NCBI GenBank assembly: GCA_016716275.1
Contig: JADJWR010000003.1
Location: 1,403,961 to 1,467,960, forward strand
Origin: Burkholderiales bacterium
GTDB lineage: Bacteria > Pseudomonadota > Gammaproteobacteria > Burkholderiales > Burkholderiaceae_F
Direction: 5' to 3'
Length of the DNA: 64,000 nucleotides
Shown: positions 43,100 to 52,964 of the stretch, one piece after another
How the letters are laid out: each line of letters opens with the position of its first letter
How positions within the stretch are numbered: the stretch's first letter is position 1
Notes under the pieces: model-generated
Database searches by the model: none
Seen by the model: the letters and a program-made list of their open reading frames with translations, nothing else
What the model was told of the DNA's origin: nothing
Position numbers and translations under genes: made by a program

Positions 43100-44132
43100 G
43101 GCCATGTCCAGCCGCGCCGTCGCGGCGGCGGCGGCCGTGCCACGCGCGCGGCTGCGCGCCACCCAAGTCCTGGTGTGGCTGTTCTTCGCCGGCGCGCTGG
43201 TGTTCGCCGCGATCGCCGCACTGGCTGGCGATGTCTTCTTCTTTCGCCTGGCCACAGAGGCGCTGATCTTCGGCGGTCTGGCGCTGGCAGTCGACGTGCT
43301 CCTCGGCCGTACCGGGCTGCTGCCGCTCGGCCATGCACTGTTCTTCGGCCTTGGCGCCTACGTCGCAGGGCTGGTGCTCAAGCACTGGGCCGCATCGTTC
43401 TGGCTCGCGCTCGGCGTCGTTTTCGCGACCTCTCTCGTCGCCGGCGTGATCGGCGGCGTGATTGCGATTCGCGCCAAGGGCGTGTACTTCGCACTGATCA
43501 GCTTCGGTCTGGCGCAGGTCGTGTCGAAGATCGTCTTCAACACGCGCGAGTTGGGCGCCTCCGACGGCATCATCGGCATCCCGGAACTGCGGATCGACCT
43601 CGGCCTATTCAGCCTGAACGCGGCGCACGCGCCGAGCATGTTCCTGCTGACGCTCGCGTACATGGGCATGCTCTACGCGGTGACGGCCTGGCTGATGAAC
43701 ACGCCGCTTGGGCGGCTTCTGTCAGCGATCAAGGCCAACGAGCATCGGGTGCCATTCCTCGGCTTTGACCCGTGGCGCGTGAAGCTGGGCGGATACACTT
43801 ATTCCGCCATCGTGGCCGCCATGTCAGGCGCGCTGTACCCGGTGCTGCGCGGCTTCGTGTCGCCTGAGTTGCTCTTCTTCCAGGTCAGTGTCAACGCGGT
43901 GATCAACGTGATCGTCGGTGGTACGGGCACGCTGATCGGCCCGCTGTACGGGTCGGTGCTGCTGACCGGTCTTAAGTCGATCGTCGGCTCTTACACCGCG
44001 CATCACTTGATCGTGATCGGTCTGTTGTTCATGGCCTCGGTAGTGTTCTTCCCGCGCGGCCTGATCGGCTATGCCGCGCCGGCGCTGCAGCGCGCCTTAG
44101 ACCGCTGGACGGCGCGAAGGGCGGGACGATGA
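43092..44132 (+). CDS. livM: ABC transporter permease LivM (second system)
   Basis: 346 aa. A variable basic N-terminus is followed by membrane helices. The family loop GRTGLLPLGHALFFGLGAYVAGL and AIRAKGVYFALISFGLAQ are clear, as is the ATPase-contact region LSAIKANEHRVPFLGFDPW. The stop overlaps the livG start by 4 bp (ATGA). Confidence 0.93.
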   Translation: MPEAMSSRAVAAAAAVPRARLRATQVLVWLFFAGALVFAAIAALAGDVFFFRLATEALIFGGLALAVDVLLGRTGLLPLGHALFFGLGAYVAGLVLKHWAASFWLALGVVFATSLVAGVIGGVIAIRAKGVYFALISFGLAQVVSKIVFNTRELGASDGIIGIPELRIDLGLFSLNAAHAPSMFLLTLAYMGMLYAVTAWLMNTPLGRLLSAIKANEHRVPFLGFDPWRVKLGGYTYSAIVAAMSGALYPVLRGFVSPELLFFQVSVNAVINVIVGGTGTLIGPLYGSVLLTGLKSIVGSYTAHHLIVIGLLFMASVVFFPRGLIGYAAPALQRALDRWTARRAGR

Positions 44133-44882
44133 GCGACGCCATCCTTTCCGTCACCGGGTTGACGGTTCGCTTTGGCGCGCTGGTGGCGGTCAACCACCTC
44201 AGCTTTGCGGCAGAGCGCGGCAATATCACATCCGTGATCGGTCCGAATGGGGCCGGCAAGAGTTCGCTCTTCAACCTGATCAGCGGTGCGATCCGGCCAG
44301 AGGCGGGTCGAGTGCAACTGGACGGCAGGGACGTCACCGGATGGCGGCCGAACCGGTTGCTGGCTGCGGGGCTGGCCCGCTCGTTCCAGATCACCAACCT
44401 GTTCTTCGAGCTGACGGTGCGCGAAAACCTGCGTCTGGCGGCGCAGTTCGTCGAGCCGGGACCGCAGTTGTCGAACGTGCTGCGCCCAGTATCTGCCAAC
44501 CGGGCAGCGCTGGCGCGCGTCGAAGAGTTGACGGAGCGCTTCGGCCTGCGGGACAAGCTGGACGAACTCGCCGGCTATCTGTCGCACGGCGAGCAGCGTC
44601 GCCTGGAGATCGCCGTGTCGCTCGCCGCTCGGCCGCGGCTGCTGTTGCTCGACGAGCCGACGCAGGGAATGAGTCACGCCGACACCCAGGACACGGCAGC
44701 GCTGATTCGCGGCCTCGCGGGTGAGCTGTCGATCCTGCTGATCGAGCACGACGTCGAGCTCGTCATGGATCTGTCTGACCACGTGATCGTCATGCATCAG
44801 GGCCAGAAGCTGGCCGAGGGTCGGCCCGAGGCCGTCCGCGCCGACCCGTCGGTGCAGGCCGCCTACTTTGGGGAGGCTGCCG

Positions 44883-44899
<17 letters not shown>
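44129..44899 (+). CDS. livG: ABC transporter ATP-binding protein LivG (second system)
   Basis: 256 aa. Walker A GPNGAGKSSLFNLIS, the LivG segment LARSFQITNLFFELTVRENL, a signature with YLSHGEQRRLEIAVSLA (LSHGE instead of LSGGQ) and Walker B LLLLDEPTQGMSHADT are present. The H-loop reads LLIEHDVELV. It overlaps livF by 17 bp. Confidence 0.93.
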
Positions 44900-45590
<691 letters not shown>

Positions 45591-45982
45591 CGGCAGCGCC
45601 TGCGGGCGGCGTAACCGGGGGAGCAGTTCGCCGCGCGTCGCGTCGCCTACGCCGAAGGCGAGCCGGGTCGACGGCCGGAACGGTTTTCCGCCAGAGTCTC
45701 CGCCTTGGCCAGTTCCCGCACGAGCCGCTCCATCACGTCGGGCCGCACTTCGCCGACGGCGTCGATCCACCGATCGAACGCCGCGGCGAAGTCGACCGGC
45801 GTGCGCACAGCACCGACGTCGAAATCCGACGCGTCGGCACATCTCGCTTCCGGCGCTGTACTCCCCCAACCAAGGCACCCTCGGTCTTTGGTATGCGTGC
45901 ATGCCTGACGACGAGCGCGATCGATCTGAAAAAAAGGCGGCGGGCCAGAGACCCGCCGCTCCACCTGACGATCAGGCAAGGT
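45591..45982. other. Gap with the DUF6351 gene terminator and a possible gene fragment
   Basis: The right part holds the intrinsic terminator of the minus-strand DUF6351 gene. A minus-strand frame (45647-45979) contains VRTPVDFAAAFDRWIDAVGE followed by charged helix, vaguely like the end of a periplasmic binding protein of the PF04392 type. It begins inside the terminator and has no start signal, so at most it is a remnant. Confidence 0.35.
45929..45959 (-). terminator. Intrinsic terminator of the DUF6351 gene
   Basis: On the minus strand, GCGGCGGG-N7-CCCGCCGC (8 bp stem, 45937-45959) is followed by seven Ts (45929-45935). It lies 24 bp after the DUF6351 stop. This is the clearest rho-independent terminator in the window. 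Confidence 0.88.
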
Positions 45983-48175
45983 TCAGAAGAACAACCACTC
46001 TCCAGCGGGCGGCTGCTGCTCGACACCGGGCACAGACCAGTTGCACACGCCAGTCGGGAAGATCGACTGCAGCCGGGCGACCTGCGCGGCGGTCGGCGTT
46101 CCCGGATAGTCCGTCAGCGAGATCGGCCGAAGTTGACACTTGATGATGTCGCTCGCCACATCTGCCCCTGCCACCTCGCGCGGTGCCGGCTCTGATGGAT
46201 AGAGGATCTCGCATGCCTGGGCCGGATTGCGCAACTGCTGCTCGGCAATGAATGTCGGAACGGGATCGCGCGTGTTGCATCCCTCAACAAGATCCGCAGG
46301 CTTGGCGCGAACCACCTTGGCGTGCATGGGGATGGCGGAGGCGTCGGCCTTCACGTTGGCGACCCACTCATCCATCTTGTCAAGCGCGCGCTGCAGCAGC
46401 GGGCTGCCGGAGCTGTAGTAACCGTAACGGAAGTCCTCGACCAGCATGACGTGGTTGTCAGCGTCTCCCCCGGTCTTCTTCATGCGCTCGCGCATCGAGA
46501 AAGAGTGGTAGCGCAGGTGGATGTCGCCGATCGGGTTGTCATCCGAATAGGCGCGGTAATCGATGATCGGCACGTCGCGCAGACCCATTCCGCCGTTGGT
46601 GAGCCGCCCGCCTCGATACGCAGCGCGGATCGCCGGCAGATCCCCTACGCTTCGCGCCGACCGGAAGTAACCGTTGACGTCGTAGCCGCCGATCTTCTCG
46701 TTGAGGTCGAGGAACTGGTCCATGGAGATCACGCCGTCCTGCAGTGCCTTCAGGCCGTACTGGATGCCTACGTTGTCCAGCGGACGCAGAGCGAAGCCGG
46801 TCGCCGGATCTCGTCCGTACACGTTGACCGTGTGGTCGTAGACGCTGCAGCGCACGCCGATGGGATTGGTCACCGGGTCAAAGCGCTGCGCGGCCGGGAT
46901 GATCACGCAGTACGGGGTCAGCGGCGACACCGCCATGCGCAGCGCGCCCGTGTACACGGTGCCTGTGCGAAGCGTGGCGTAGTTGAGGACGCCCGCGATC
47001 TTCCGTTGCTGTTCCTGAGTGAGCGTGCCTGGCGCGGTGTCGTCGAAGTAGTGGACCAGAAGCCGCGCGTCGGTGATCATCTGGATCGTCGCGAAACCGA
47101 CTTCGGGGAAGCTGCAGCCGGGGATGATCCCGTCGAGAAGACCGGGGTAGTTGTCTGCCGCCGAGTGCTGCTGATACGAACCGCCCGAACAGCCCCAGCC
47201 GATCGTGTAACGCGGCAGGCCGTAGGTCTCGACGAAGCGTTCCTTGGTCATCATCAACGCTTCAGAGGTGAGCAATTCGTTGCAGTTGTTTCCGAACACG
47301 TTGAGCGACGACGAGGCTATCGCGTAGCCACGGCCGAGAATCACCGGGTCGGTCACGCCACCCGTGCTCGCTCCCTGCCGGTACCAGCCGTTGGTGCAAC
47401 CCCCGCCGAAGGTAAACACGAGGCGCCCGTTCCATGCCGTAGAGCGCCGGAACAGACCCGGATCCGCCTCGTTCTTCGGGTCGTGCAACATCGAAGTCTG
47501 GTAGATGGCGCGGTCCGCGGTCCCTGTTTCGATGCGCGTGATGAACGGAACGGTCTTGCCCTCGTTCGTGGTGGTCGTCGCCAGATCGGCGGGGTGGTTG
47601 TAGGGCGGGTCAAGCCGCTTCCAGGCGTTGCCGGTCGTGCGATAGAAGTAGTCGACGCGGGTGGCAATCGAGCAATTCGCGTCCAGCGGCGCGCCGAGCG
47701 GCTGCGTCCCGTCCGGGAAACGGAAGCTCGCGGTCTCGCAGTAGAACGGGGTCTCGTGCGGGCCGGAAAAGACGGGCCCCGTGATCGGGTAATTGGTCAA
47801 CGTTAGAGTCGCCGAGGGCCGGCCCTTCCCATTGCCGTTGGAGTAGGCGGCCACCTCGTTGGCGCCCAGCTTGAGGCCGGTAACCAGACCGGTGAGGGTG
47901 CGCGCATTGGCGTCGAGCACCAGGCTCGAGGTGACGTCGCCGCCGTTCACGAAGATTCGCGCCTTCTGCAGCGGTACAACGCGCGGAATCTCCACCTGCA
48001 GGAGCACGTCCCCGCCGGTCACCGTGTCCGGTCGGGTCGAAAGTGTCCTGATCTCAAATTCGTGCGTCGCCTTGGCAAACGCCGGCGATGAAGCGCCGAT
48101 GCCGGCCACCACTGCGAGAGTGAGAACCCGGCCGATGAGTTTTCGCCAACTTCCCCTGTTTGAGGCATCCATCAT
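45983..48175 (-). CDS. Secreted DUF6351 family protein, alpha/beta-hydrolase-like
   Basis: 730 aa from ATG 48175, behind GGAGACAG; a second ATG follows directly. The signal peptide (LIGRVLTLAVVAGIGASSPAFA) is clear. An N-terminal immunoglobulin-like beta region (about residues 40-135) has FEIRTLSTRPDTVTGGDVLL. The catalytic-looking core has FTFGGGCTNGWYRQG, then TIGWGCSGGSYQQHSAADNYP, a nucleophile-elbow-like G-x-S-G-G, and a late NHVMLVEDFRYG region where a His could complete a triad. Many cysteine pairs suggest extracellular stability. I place it in DUF6351; the substrate is unknown, perhaps an ester or polymer. Single-gene unit with its own terminator. Confidence 0.8.
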   Translation of the reverse strand: MMDASNRGSWRKLIGRVLTLAVVAGIGASSPAFAKATHEFEIRTLSTRPDTVTGGDVLLQVEIPRVVPLQKARIFVNGGDVTSSLVLDANARTLTGLVTGLKLGANEVAAYSNGNGKGRPSATLTLTNYPITGPVFSGPHETPFYCETASFRFPDGTQPLGAPLDANCSIATRVDYFYRTTGNAWKRLDPPYNHPADLATTTTNEGKTVPFITRIETGTADRAIYQTSMLHDPKNEADPGLFRRSTAWNGRLVFTFGGGCTNGWYRQGASTGGVTDPVILGRGYAIASSSLNVFGNNCNELLTSEALMMTKERFVETYGLPRYTIGWGCSGGSYQQHSAADNYPGLLDGIIPGCSFPEVGFATIQMITDARLLVHYFDDTAPGTLTQEQQRKIAGVLNYATLRTGTVYTGALRMAVSPLTPYCVIIPAAQRFDPVTNPIGVRCSVYDHTVNVYGRDPATGFALRPLDNVGIQYGLKALQDGVISMDQFLDLNEKIGGYDVNGYFRSARSVGDLPAIRAAYRGGRLTNGGMGLRDVPIIDYRAYSDDNPIGDIHLRYHSFSMRERMKKTGGDADNHVMLVEDFRYGYYSSGSPLLQRALDKMDEWVANVKADASAIPMHAKVVRAKPADLVEGCNTRDPVPTFIAEQQLRNPAQACEILYPSEPAPREVAGADVASDIIKCQLRPISLTDYPGTPTAAQVARLQSIFPTGVCNWSVPGVEQQPPAGEWLFF

Positions 48176-48756
48176 CTGTCTCCCTTCTTCTCCTTCTTGA
48201 CACGGGAATGGAACATCCATGCCCGACCTCTGCTTGTTACTCCCAGTGCACATGGCGGCTTCGGCGCGCAGCTTTCTCCAGCGCCAACCTCAATCCCCCT
48301 TTCGCCGCTTCCGCGCACAACCCAACCCTGCTCCCCAAGGGTGCCCGCGGCAGGGCGAAGTAACCTACTGCGGCGCTTGGACATTTGCAATAGCTGGCTT
48401 TGTCGACGCGTCGGCACGGCGATTCGGGTGCACCACCCAGACTTTGCCGACGATCCGCTCGTATCGATCACGCTTGCTCAATGCGACCCGAACCGGCCAC
48501 TCGCGCATACGGCAGCGGATTGCCGAGCTGCCGGCGAACGCCGACCGGAAGGACAAGTTCAGGATTCGGTGCGAGGAAGCGGAGCGCGCTCGTGCTGAGC
48601 TTCAGCGTGTCCACGACGACTCGCTGGTGGCGATCAAGTCGGTGATGCAGCAGGCTGACACGCCGGCTCTCGCAGCCCCTTTCACGAAGCCAACGAACGG
48701 ATCGTCCGCTGTCTTCTCGTGATCCTTCAATATCCAGCTCGCGGGAATCTCGAATC
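48176..48756. other. Intergenic region upstream of the DUF6351 gene and downstream of the CaiC-like gene
   Basis: Frames here are short, overlap on all strands and lack RBS or motifs. The left end is the promoter region of the DUF6351 gene (GGAGACAG next to the start). I see no RNA gene or repeat. Confidence 0.4.
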
Positions 48757-50379
48757 TCATGCGATGGCGTCGGGCCTCGCGGACGGTCGCTTGCCCTTAA
48801 GCGAGTAGCCGGACGCCTCAAGGTCCCAGCAGTCGGTGACCGAACGCGACAGTTCGCCCTTTCGAATTCGCTCAGAGGGTGTTTTCGGTAGTTCCTCGAC
48901 AAACGCGACATACCGGGGGACCTGGAAGTAGGGCATCCGCTCGTCGCACCACTTGATTAACTCGACTTCCGTCAACTGAGCAGACGGTACGACCCGTACG
49001 AAAGCCTTCAAGTCGTCATCGCCGACGCCGCTCGGTACGCCAACCAACGCGCACTCGGCGACAGCGGGGTGCCGCGCGATGATCCGCTCCACCTCCCACG
49101 CCGACACGTTCTCGCCCCGACGTCGCAGGCTGTCGCTCCTGCGGCCCTCGAAGTAGAGATACTCGTTTTCGTCTTGACGAGCGAGGTCCCCGGTCTTTAT
49201 CCACCCGTCCTTCGTCGTCGCTGCCGCCGCGTTCAGCGATCGCGACGTGTTTTCCGGTTGCTTGCCTCGCACGACAATTTGGCCGGTTGCGCCCGCCGGC
49301 ACATCCCTTTCGTCGTCATCTACGATGCGCACGTCGAAGTATGGAAGCACTCGGCCGATCGACCCTCTGGGGCCGTCGCGGTTGATGCAAACGAAGTTAG
49401 CGACCTCGCTGAGGCCGTAGCCCTCGTGGACGAGCACGCCAAAGCGATCCTCGAACTGACGCCAAACGTCAGCGGGGCATCCGGCACCCCAGGCGATCTG
49501 AACGTCATGGTCGCGGTCCGCCGGACCAGGCGGCTGCTTGAGGAGGATCGACGGAATGCCCCCGATGTAATGAATCCGAGTCGCGCCGAACTTCTTGGCG
49601 TCGGACCAAAAGCGCGACGCGCTGAAGCGTGGCGTCAGCGCAAGCGTCACCCGTTCCATAATTGCGGCCAGGGCCGTTTGACTGCCTGCCCCGTGATAGA
49701 GAGGCTCCCAGAAAAGGAGCACATCCCCAGGCCCCAAGTCGCCGATCAGCAGGCACCCGAGCGAGCCGATCTGCAGGACCCTGTCGCTTCGAGAAAACTT
49801 CTTCGGCGCTCCAGTCGTTCCTGACGTGTAGTTGAGTACCAGAGGATCATCGGGCGCCACCTTAACGGCCGGACTACGGTCGGCACCGTTGTCCAACAAT
49901 GCGCCAAAGTCCAGATTCGCGGACCGCCCACCCCGCCAAACCAAGAACTCGACAGTCGTCAGCTGCGCCATCGCAGATGCGAGGACGTCCCGGAAGCCCG
50001 TCTCGGCGACGACCGCTCGCGGCCGGGCATCGGCGAGAAGCAGCGAAAGATAGTCGCCACGCGCATTCACGTTGATCGATGTTCGAACAAGCCCGGCCTT
50101 CGCCAGCGCGAAGACGGCGACAATGTGATCCACATGGTGATCGAGCATGAGCGCGACGGTGTCGCCGGGCTTCAGTCCGTGCCCCAGAAGCGAGTTGGCC
50201 AACCGGTTGGCGGCGCTGTTCAACTGACCGACCGTGAGGCGGCCGCCATCCCAAATGCAGAAAGGGTGATCGGGATCTGTTTCCGCCCGTCCTTCCAAGA
50301 TCGACCGAAAGGTTTCTTGCCCCGGCACTGGCCAGTGCGACTTCCATGGGGGGAAGTTCTTCGCGTCACCACGGATCAT
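48757..50379 (-). CDS. AMP-binding acyl-CoA ligase, CaiC-like
   Basis: 540 aa. P-loop LNYTSGTTGAPKKFSRSD (PKK instead of PKG), A5 HEGYGLSEVANFV, A7 KTGDLARQDENEYLYFEGR with the hinge RRSDSLRRRGENVSAWEVE, and the A10 lysine in TPSERIRKGELS. The hinge sequence is typical of the carnitine/crotonobetaine-CoA ligase branch. It activates a carboxylate to its CoA ester in the cytoplasm. The start overlaps the hydratase stop (ATGA). It is the last gene of the DctPQM operon, so the TRAP cargo is its likely substrate. Confidence 0.88.
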   Translation of the reverse strand: MIRGDAKNFPPWKSHWPVPGQETFRSILEGRAETDPDHPFCIWDGGRLTVGQLNSAANRLANSLLGHGLKPGDTVALMLDHHVDHIVAVFALAKAGLVRTSINVNARGDYLSLLLADARPRAVVAETGFRDVLASAMAQLTTVEFLVWRGGRSANLDFGALLDNGADRSPAVKVAPDDPLVLNYTSGTTGAPKKFSRSDRVLQIGSLGCLLIGDLGPGDVLLFWEPLYHGAGSQTALAAIMERVTLALTPRFSASRFWSDAKKFGATRIHYIGGIPSILLKQPPGPADRDHDVQIAWGAGCPADVWRQFEDRFGVLVHEGYGLSEVANFVCINRDGPRGSIGRVLPYFDVRIVDDDERDVPAGATGQIVVRGKQPENTSRSLNAAAATTKDGWIKTGDLARQDENEYLYFEGRRSDSLRRRGENVSAWEVERIIARHPAVAECALVGVPSGVGDDDLKAFVRVVPSAQLTEVELIKWCDERMPYFQVPRYVAFVEELPKTPSERIRKGELSRSVTDCWDLEASGYSLKGKRPSARPDAIA

Positions 50380-51146
50380 GTCGACCTCGTCACACTACGC
50401 CGAGCGCTGGAAAGGAAATCGCTCACACCCGCCTCGATTGAGCGAGACATCGACTCGCTCGATCGAACCGCCCCAGCATGCTCGAAGGCGGCGTCGAGGT
50501 CCTTGGCTAAGGTGTCTCGGAACCACCGCTTGGTCGCGGCGTAAGCCTCAGGCGATTTCTCGGCCAGCGAGGCAGCAACCACGATCGCCCGATCGAGGAC
50601 GACCTTCTCGTCGACGATCTCGTCGATCAGGCCCAACTGGAGCGCCTCGTCCGCATCGACAAAGCGCCCGGTAATTGCGATGTTGCGAGCACGGGTCGCG
50701 CCGATCGCCCAGGTCAGCACAGTCGAACCGGTAATGCATGGCAGGCCGGAGCTGATTTCGGGCAGACCGAACCGGACGTCGCGATGTCCCACCCGGTAGT
50801 CCATCAGCAGCACAGACTGGAACGCCGATCCGAGCGCAAGTCCGTTCAATGCGGCGACCAGCGGCTTTCCGAAGGACTGGATGGCAGCGTAAAGGGCGCG
50901 GTACGCGCGCATGCGGTCCCGCGCAGCGCCGGCCGATCCAATGGTCTTGTCGGTGAGATCCGCACCAGCACAAAACGCCTTCGGCCCCGTTCCCGTCACG
51001 ACGACAGACTTGACGTCCGGATCATCCTGGGCCTCCTGAAGAGCTGCCCTCAGCGATTCGCGGGCCGCGCCGTCCCAGGCGTTCAGACGCTCCGGTCTGT
51101 CGAGCCGAAGAATCTGTACTACTCCTTGCGCTTCTTTCCGTAACAT
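50376..51146 (-). CDS. Enoyl-CoA hydratase/isomerase family protein
   Basis: 256 aa. The oxyanion-hole segments are KAFCAGADLTDKTI and LNGLALGSAFQSVLLMDYRVG. The first catalytic Glu (usually GGGxELAL) is Gln here, while the second is kept in FGLPEISSGLPCITG. With one Glu it may be an isomerase, dehalogenase-like or lyase member rather than a hydratase. It is coupled to the CaiC-like ligase and acts on its CoA ester by inference. Confidence 0.86.
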   Translation of the reverse strand: MLRKEAQGVVQILRLDRPERLNAWDGAARESLRAALQEAQDDPDVKSVVVTGTGPKAFCAGADLTDKTIGSAGAARDRMRAYRALYAAIQSFGKPLVAALNGLALGSAFQSVLLMDYRVGHRDVRFGLPEISSGLPCITGSTVLTWAIGATRARNIAITGRFVDADEALQLGLIDEIVDEKVVLDRAIVVAASLAEKSPEAYAATKRWFRDTLAKDLDAAFEHAGAVRSSESMSRSIEAGVSDFLSSARRSVTRST

Positions 51147-51167
51147 GGCTTTCCTTCGCTGCTTCGA

Positions 51168-52460
51168 TCAGCGCCCGCCCATCAACCAGTCGGGCAAGGC
51201 GAGCGAAAACGTCGGCACGTAAGTGACGACGAGAAGCGACAGTACGAGCGACAGAAAGAACGGCAGGCTCGCCACGACCGCGCGTCGCATCGGTACCTCG
51301 GCGATCTGCGCCGCGATGAACAGCGACAGCGCAACCGGCGGTGTCATCGAACCAAGCGTCAGGTTGATGGCCGCGATGATCCCTAGGTGGACCGGATCAA
51401 TCTGATAGAGATCGCCCAGATGGATCAGTACCGGGGCCACGATGATGAGAGCGGCGGATCCGGCCTCGAGACAACCGAGTAGGAGGAGCGCCACATTGAT
51501 GAAGATGAGCGCGACCCACTTGCTCTCCGTCAGGGCCCGGATCCATCCGCCGATCGCTTCCGGCACCTCCATGATGTTCACCGCCCATCCAAAAGCGCCA
51601 GAGGCTGCGATGACGATCAGGATTGCTCCGCTAAACAAGGCGGACTCTCGCAGTGAATCAATGATGACCTTGACCGTTAGTGTCCGGTACAGCACGCCGA
51701 GCACCAGGGAGTAAGCGACGGCGAGAACACCGGCCTCTGAGGGCGTGACGATTCCAAGCGTCATACCGCCAACGATGATGGCCGGCGCGAGGAGCGCGAA
51801 AAGCCCATCCCTAAGGCGGATCAGCAGTTCTCGCAAGCTTACGGCCGGAACGTCGTCTCCCACCGAGATCTGCCCGGAACGAACCATCAGGAAGATGATC
51901 AGGACGAGGCATCCTGCCATGAGCAAGCCCGGGACGATGCCAGCAAGGAACAGACGACCTGTCGAAACATTCGCGAGCTGCGCATAGACGACAAGGATGA
52001 TGCTCGGTGGGATGATCGGTCCGATGATGGAGGAGGCTGCGGTGATGGCCGCGCTGTAGGCTCGGTCGTACCTGGCGTCGACCATCGCCTTGATTTCGAT
52101 CTTGCCCAGGCCGGCCACGTCCGCCGTGTTCGAGCCTGACATGCCAGCAAAGATGACGCTTCCAAGGACGTTGACGTAATAAAGGCCGCCCCGGAAGTGA
52201 CCGACCAGCGCGTGCGCGAACCGGAAGATCCGGTCTGTCACGCCAATGTTGTTCATGATCACTGCGGCCAAGATGTACATCGGGATGGCCGACAGGACGA
52301 CACTCTTCACGCCGTTCCACATGCGCTGGGGAACGATTTCCAGCGGAAAGTCGCTTCCCGCGAGCACGAACCCGACGGTCGCGATGACCAGCGTGAGGGC
52401 GACCGGACAGTTGATGGTGAACAGCACCACCAACAACGCTCCGAACACCAGTCCTTCCAC
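51168..52460 (-). CDS. dctM: TRAP transporter large permease subunit DctM
   Basis: 430 aa, normal length, about 12 membrane segments. Typical motifs are SVIFAGMSGSNTADVAGLGKIEIKAM, AAITAASSIIGPIIPPSIILV, TPSEAGVLAVAYSLVLG and LTLGSMTPPVALSLFIAAQIA. It is the channel part of a three-component secondary importer. It sits 12 bp after dctQ. Confidence 0.94.
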   Translation of the reverse strand: MEGLVFGALLVVLFTINCPVALTLVIATVGFVLAGSDFPLEIVPQRMWNGVKSVVLSAIPMYILAAVIMNNIGVTDRIFRFAHALVGHFRGGLYYVNVLGSVIFAGMSGSNTADVAGLGKIEIKAMVDARYDRAYSAAITAASSIIGPIIPPSIILVVYAQLANVSTGRLFLAGIVPGLLMAGCLVLIIFLMVRSGQISVGDDVPAVSLRELLIRLRDGLFALLAPAIIVGGMTLGIVTPSEAGVLAVAYSLVLGVLYRTLTVKVIIDSLRESALFSGAILIVIAASGAFGWAVNIMEVPEAIGGWIRALTESKWVALIFINVALLLLGCLEAGSAALIIVAPVLIHLGDLYQIDPVHLGIIAAINLTLGSMTPPVALSLFIAAQIAEVPMRRAVVASLPFFLSLVLSLLVVTYVPTFSLALPDWLMGGR

Positions 52461-52472
52461 GGGACGTCCCTT

Positions 52473-52958
52473 CTAGCCGGTTGTCCTGACGGAGCGCACC
52501 ATTCTCAACGCGAGGTGCAAACCCATCGACAGAAAGCAGTAGATCATCACGTAGGCCTTAGCCTCCTCTGGGATCTTGAGGATCACGGTGGACGTGCCCT
52601 TGTAGAGCTGCGCAAGGTTGAAGGAGTAGTAGGCCAGCCCGATAACCAGGAGCAGCTGCGCAGCATCAGATACCAGCAGCATGACTCGCCGGGGAATCGG
52701 GGCCAGCAGATTCACAAACGCGTCGATGGAGAAGTGCGCCCCACGCTTCATGACGGCAGTGGCTGCAACGAACGTGAGGCAGATCAGAAAGAACTGCGCG
52801 AGTTCCTCCGTCCACGACAGCGGGCTGTTCAGGAAGTAGCGAAAGACGATCTGCCCGCCGACGACCACGGCGATCCCCGCCACCAACAGCAGCGAGGCGA
52901 CCTCTTCGGCTCGCTGCAAGACGCGGTCGATCAGCTGCATCAGATGATGGGCCGACAA
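52473..52958 (-). CDS. dctQ: TRAP transporter small permease subunit DctQ
   Basis: 161 aa with four hydrophobic helices. The family core FRYFLNSPLSWTEELAQFFLICLTFVAA and MKRGAHFSIDAFV is present. It pairs with DctM and lies 6 bp after the MmgE/PrpD gene, which is inserted between dctP and dctQ. Confidence 0.93.
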   Translation of the reverse strand: MSAHHLMQLIDRVLQRAEEVASLLLVAGIAVVVGGQIVFRYFLNSPLSWTEELAQFFLICLTFVAATAVMKRGAHFSIDAFVNLLAPIPRRVMLLVSDAAQLLLVIGLAYYSFNLAQLYKGTSTVILKIPEEAKAYVMIYCFLSMGLHLALRMVRSVRTTG

Positions 52959-52964
52959 CGTCGT

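Noticed and set aside
45647..45979. 110-codon minus-strand frame as a gene
   Set aside because: It begins inside the intrinsic terminator of the DUF6351 gene and has no RBS; at most a remnant.
46322..47806. 494-codon open frame on the plus strand
   Set aside because: Antisense to the DUF6351 gene; Arg/Val/His-rich and without RBS.
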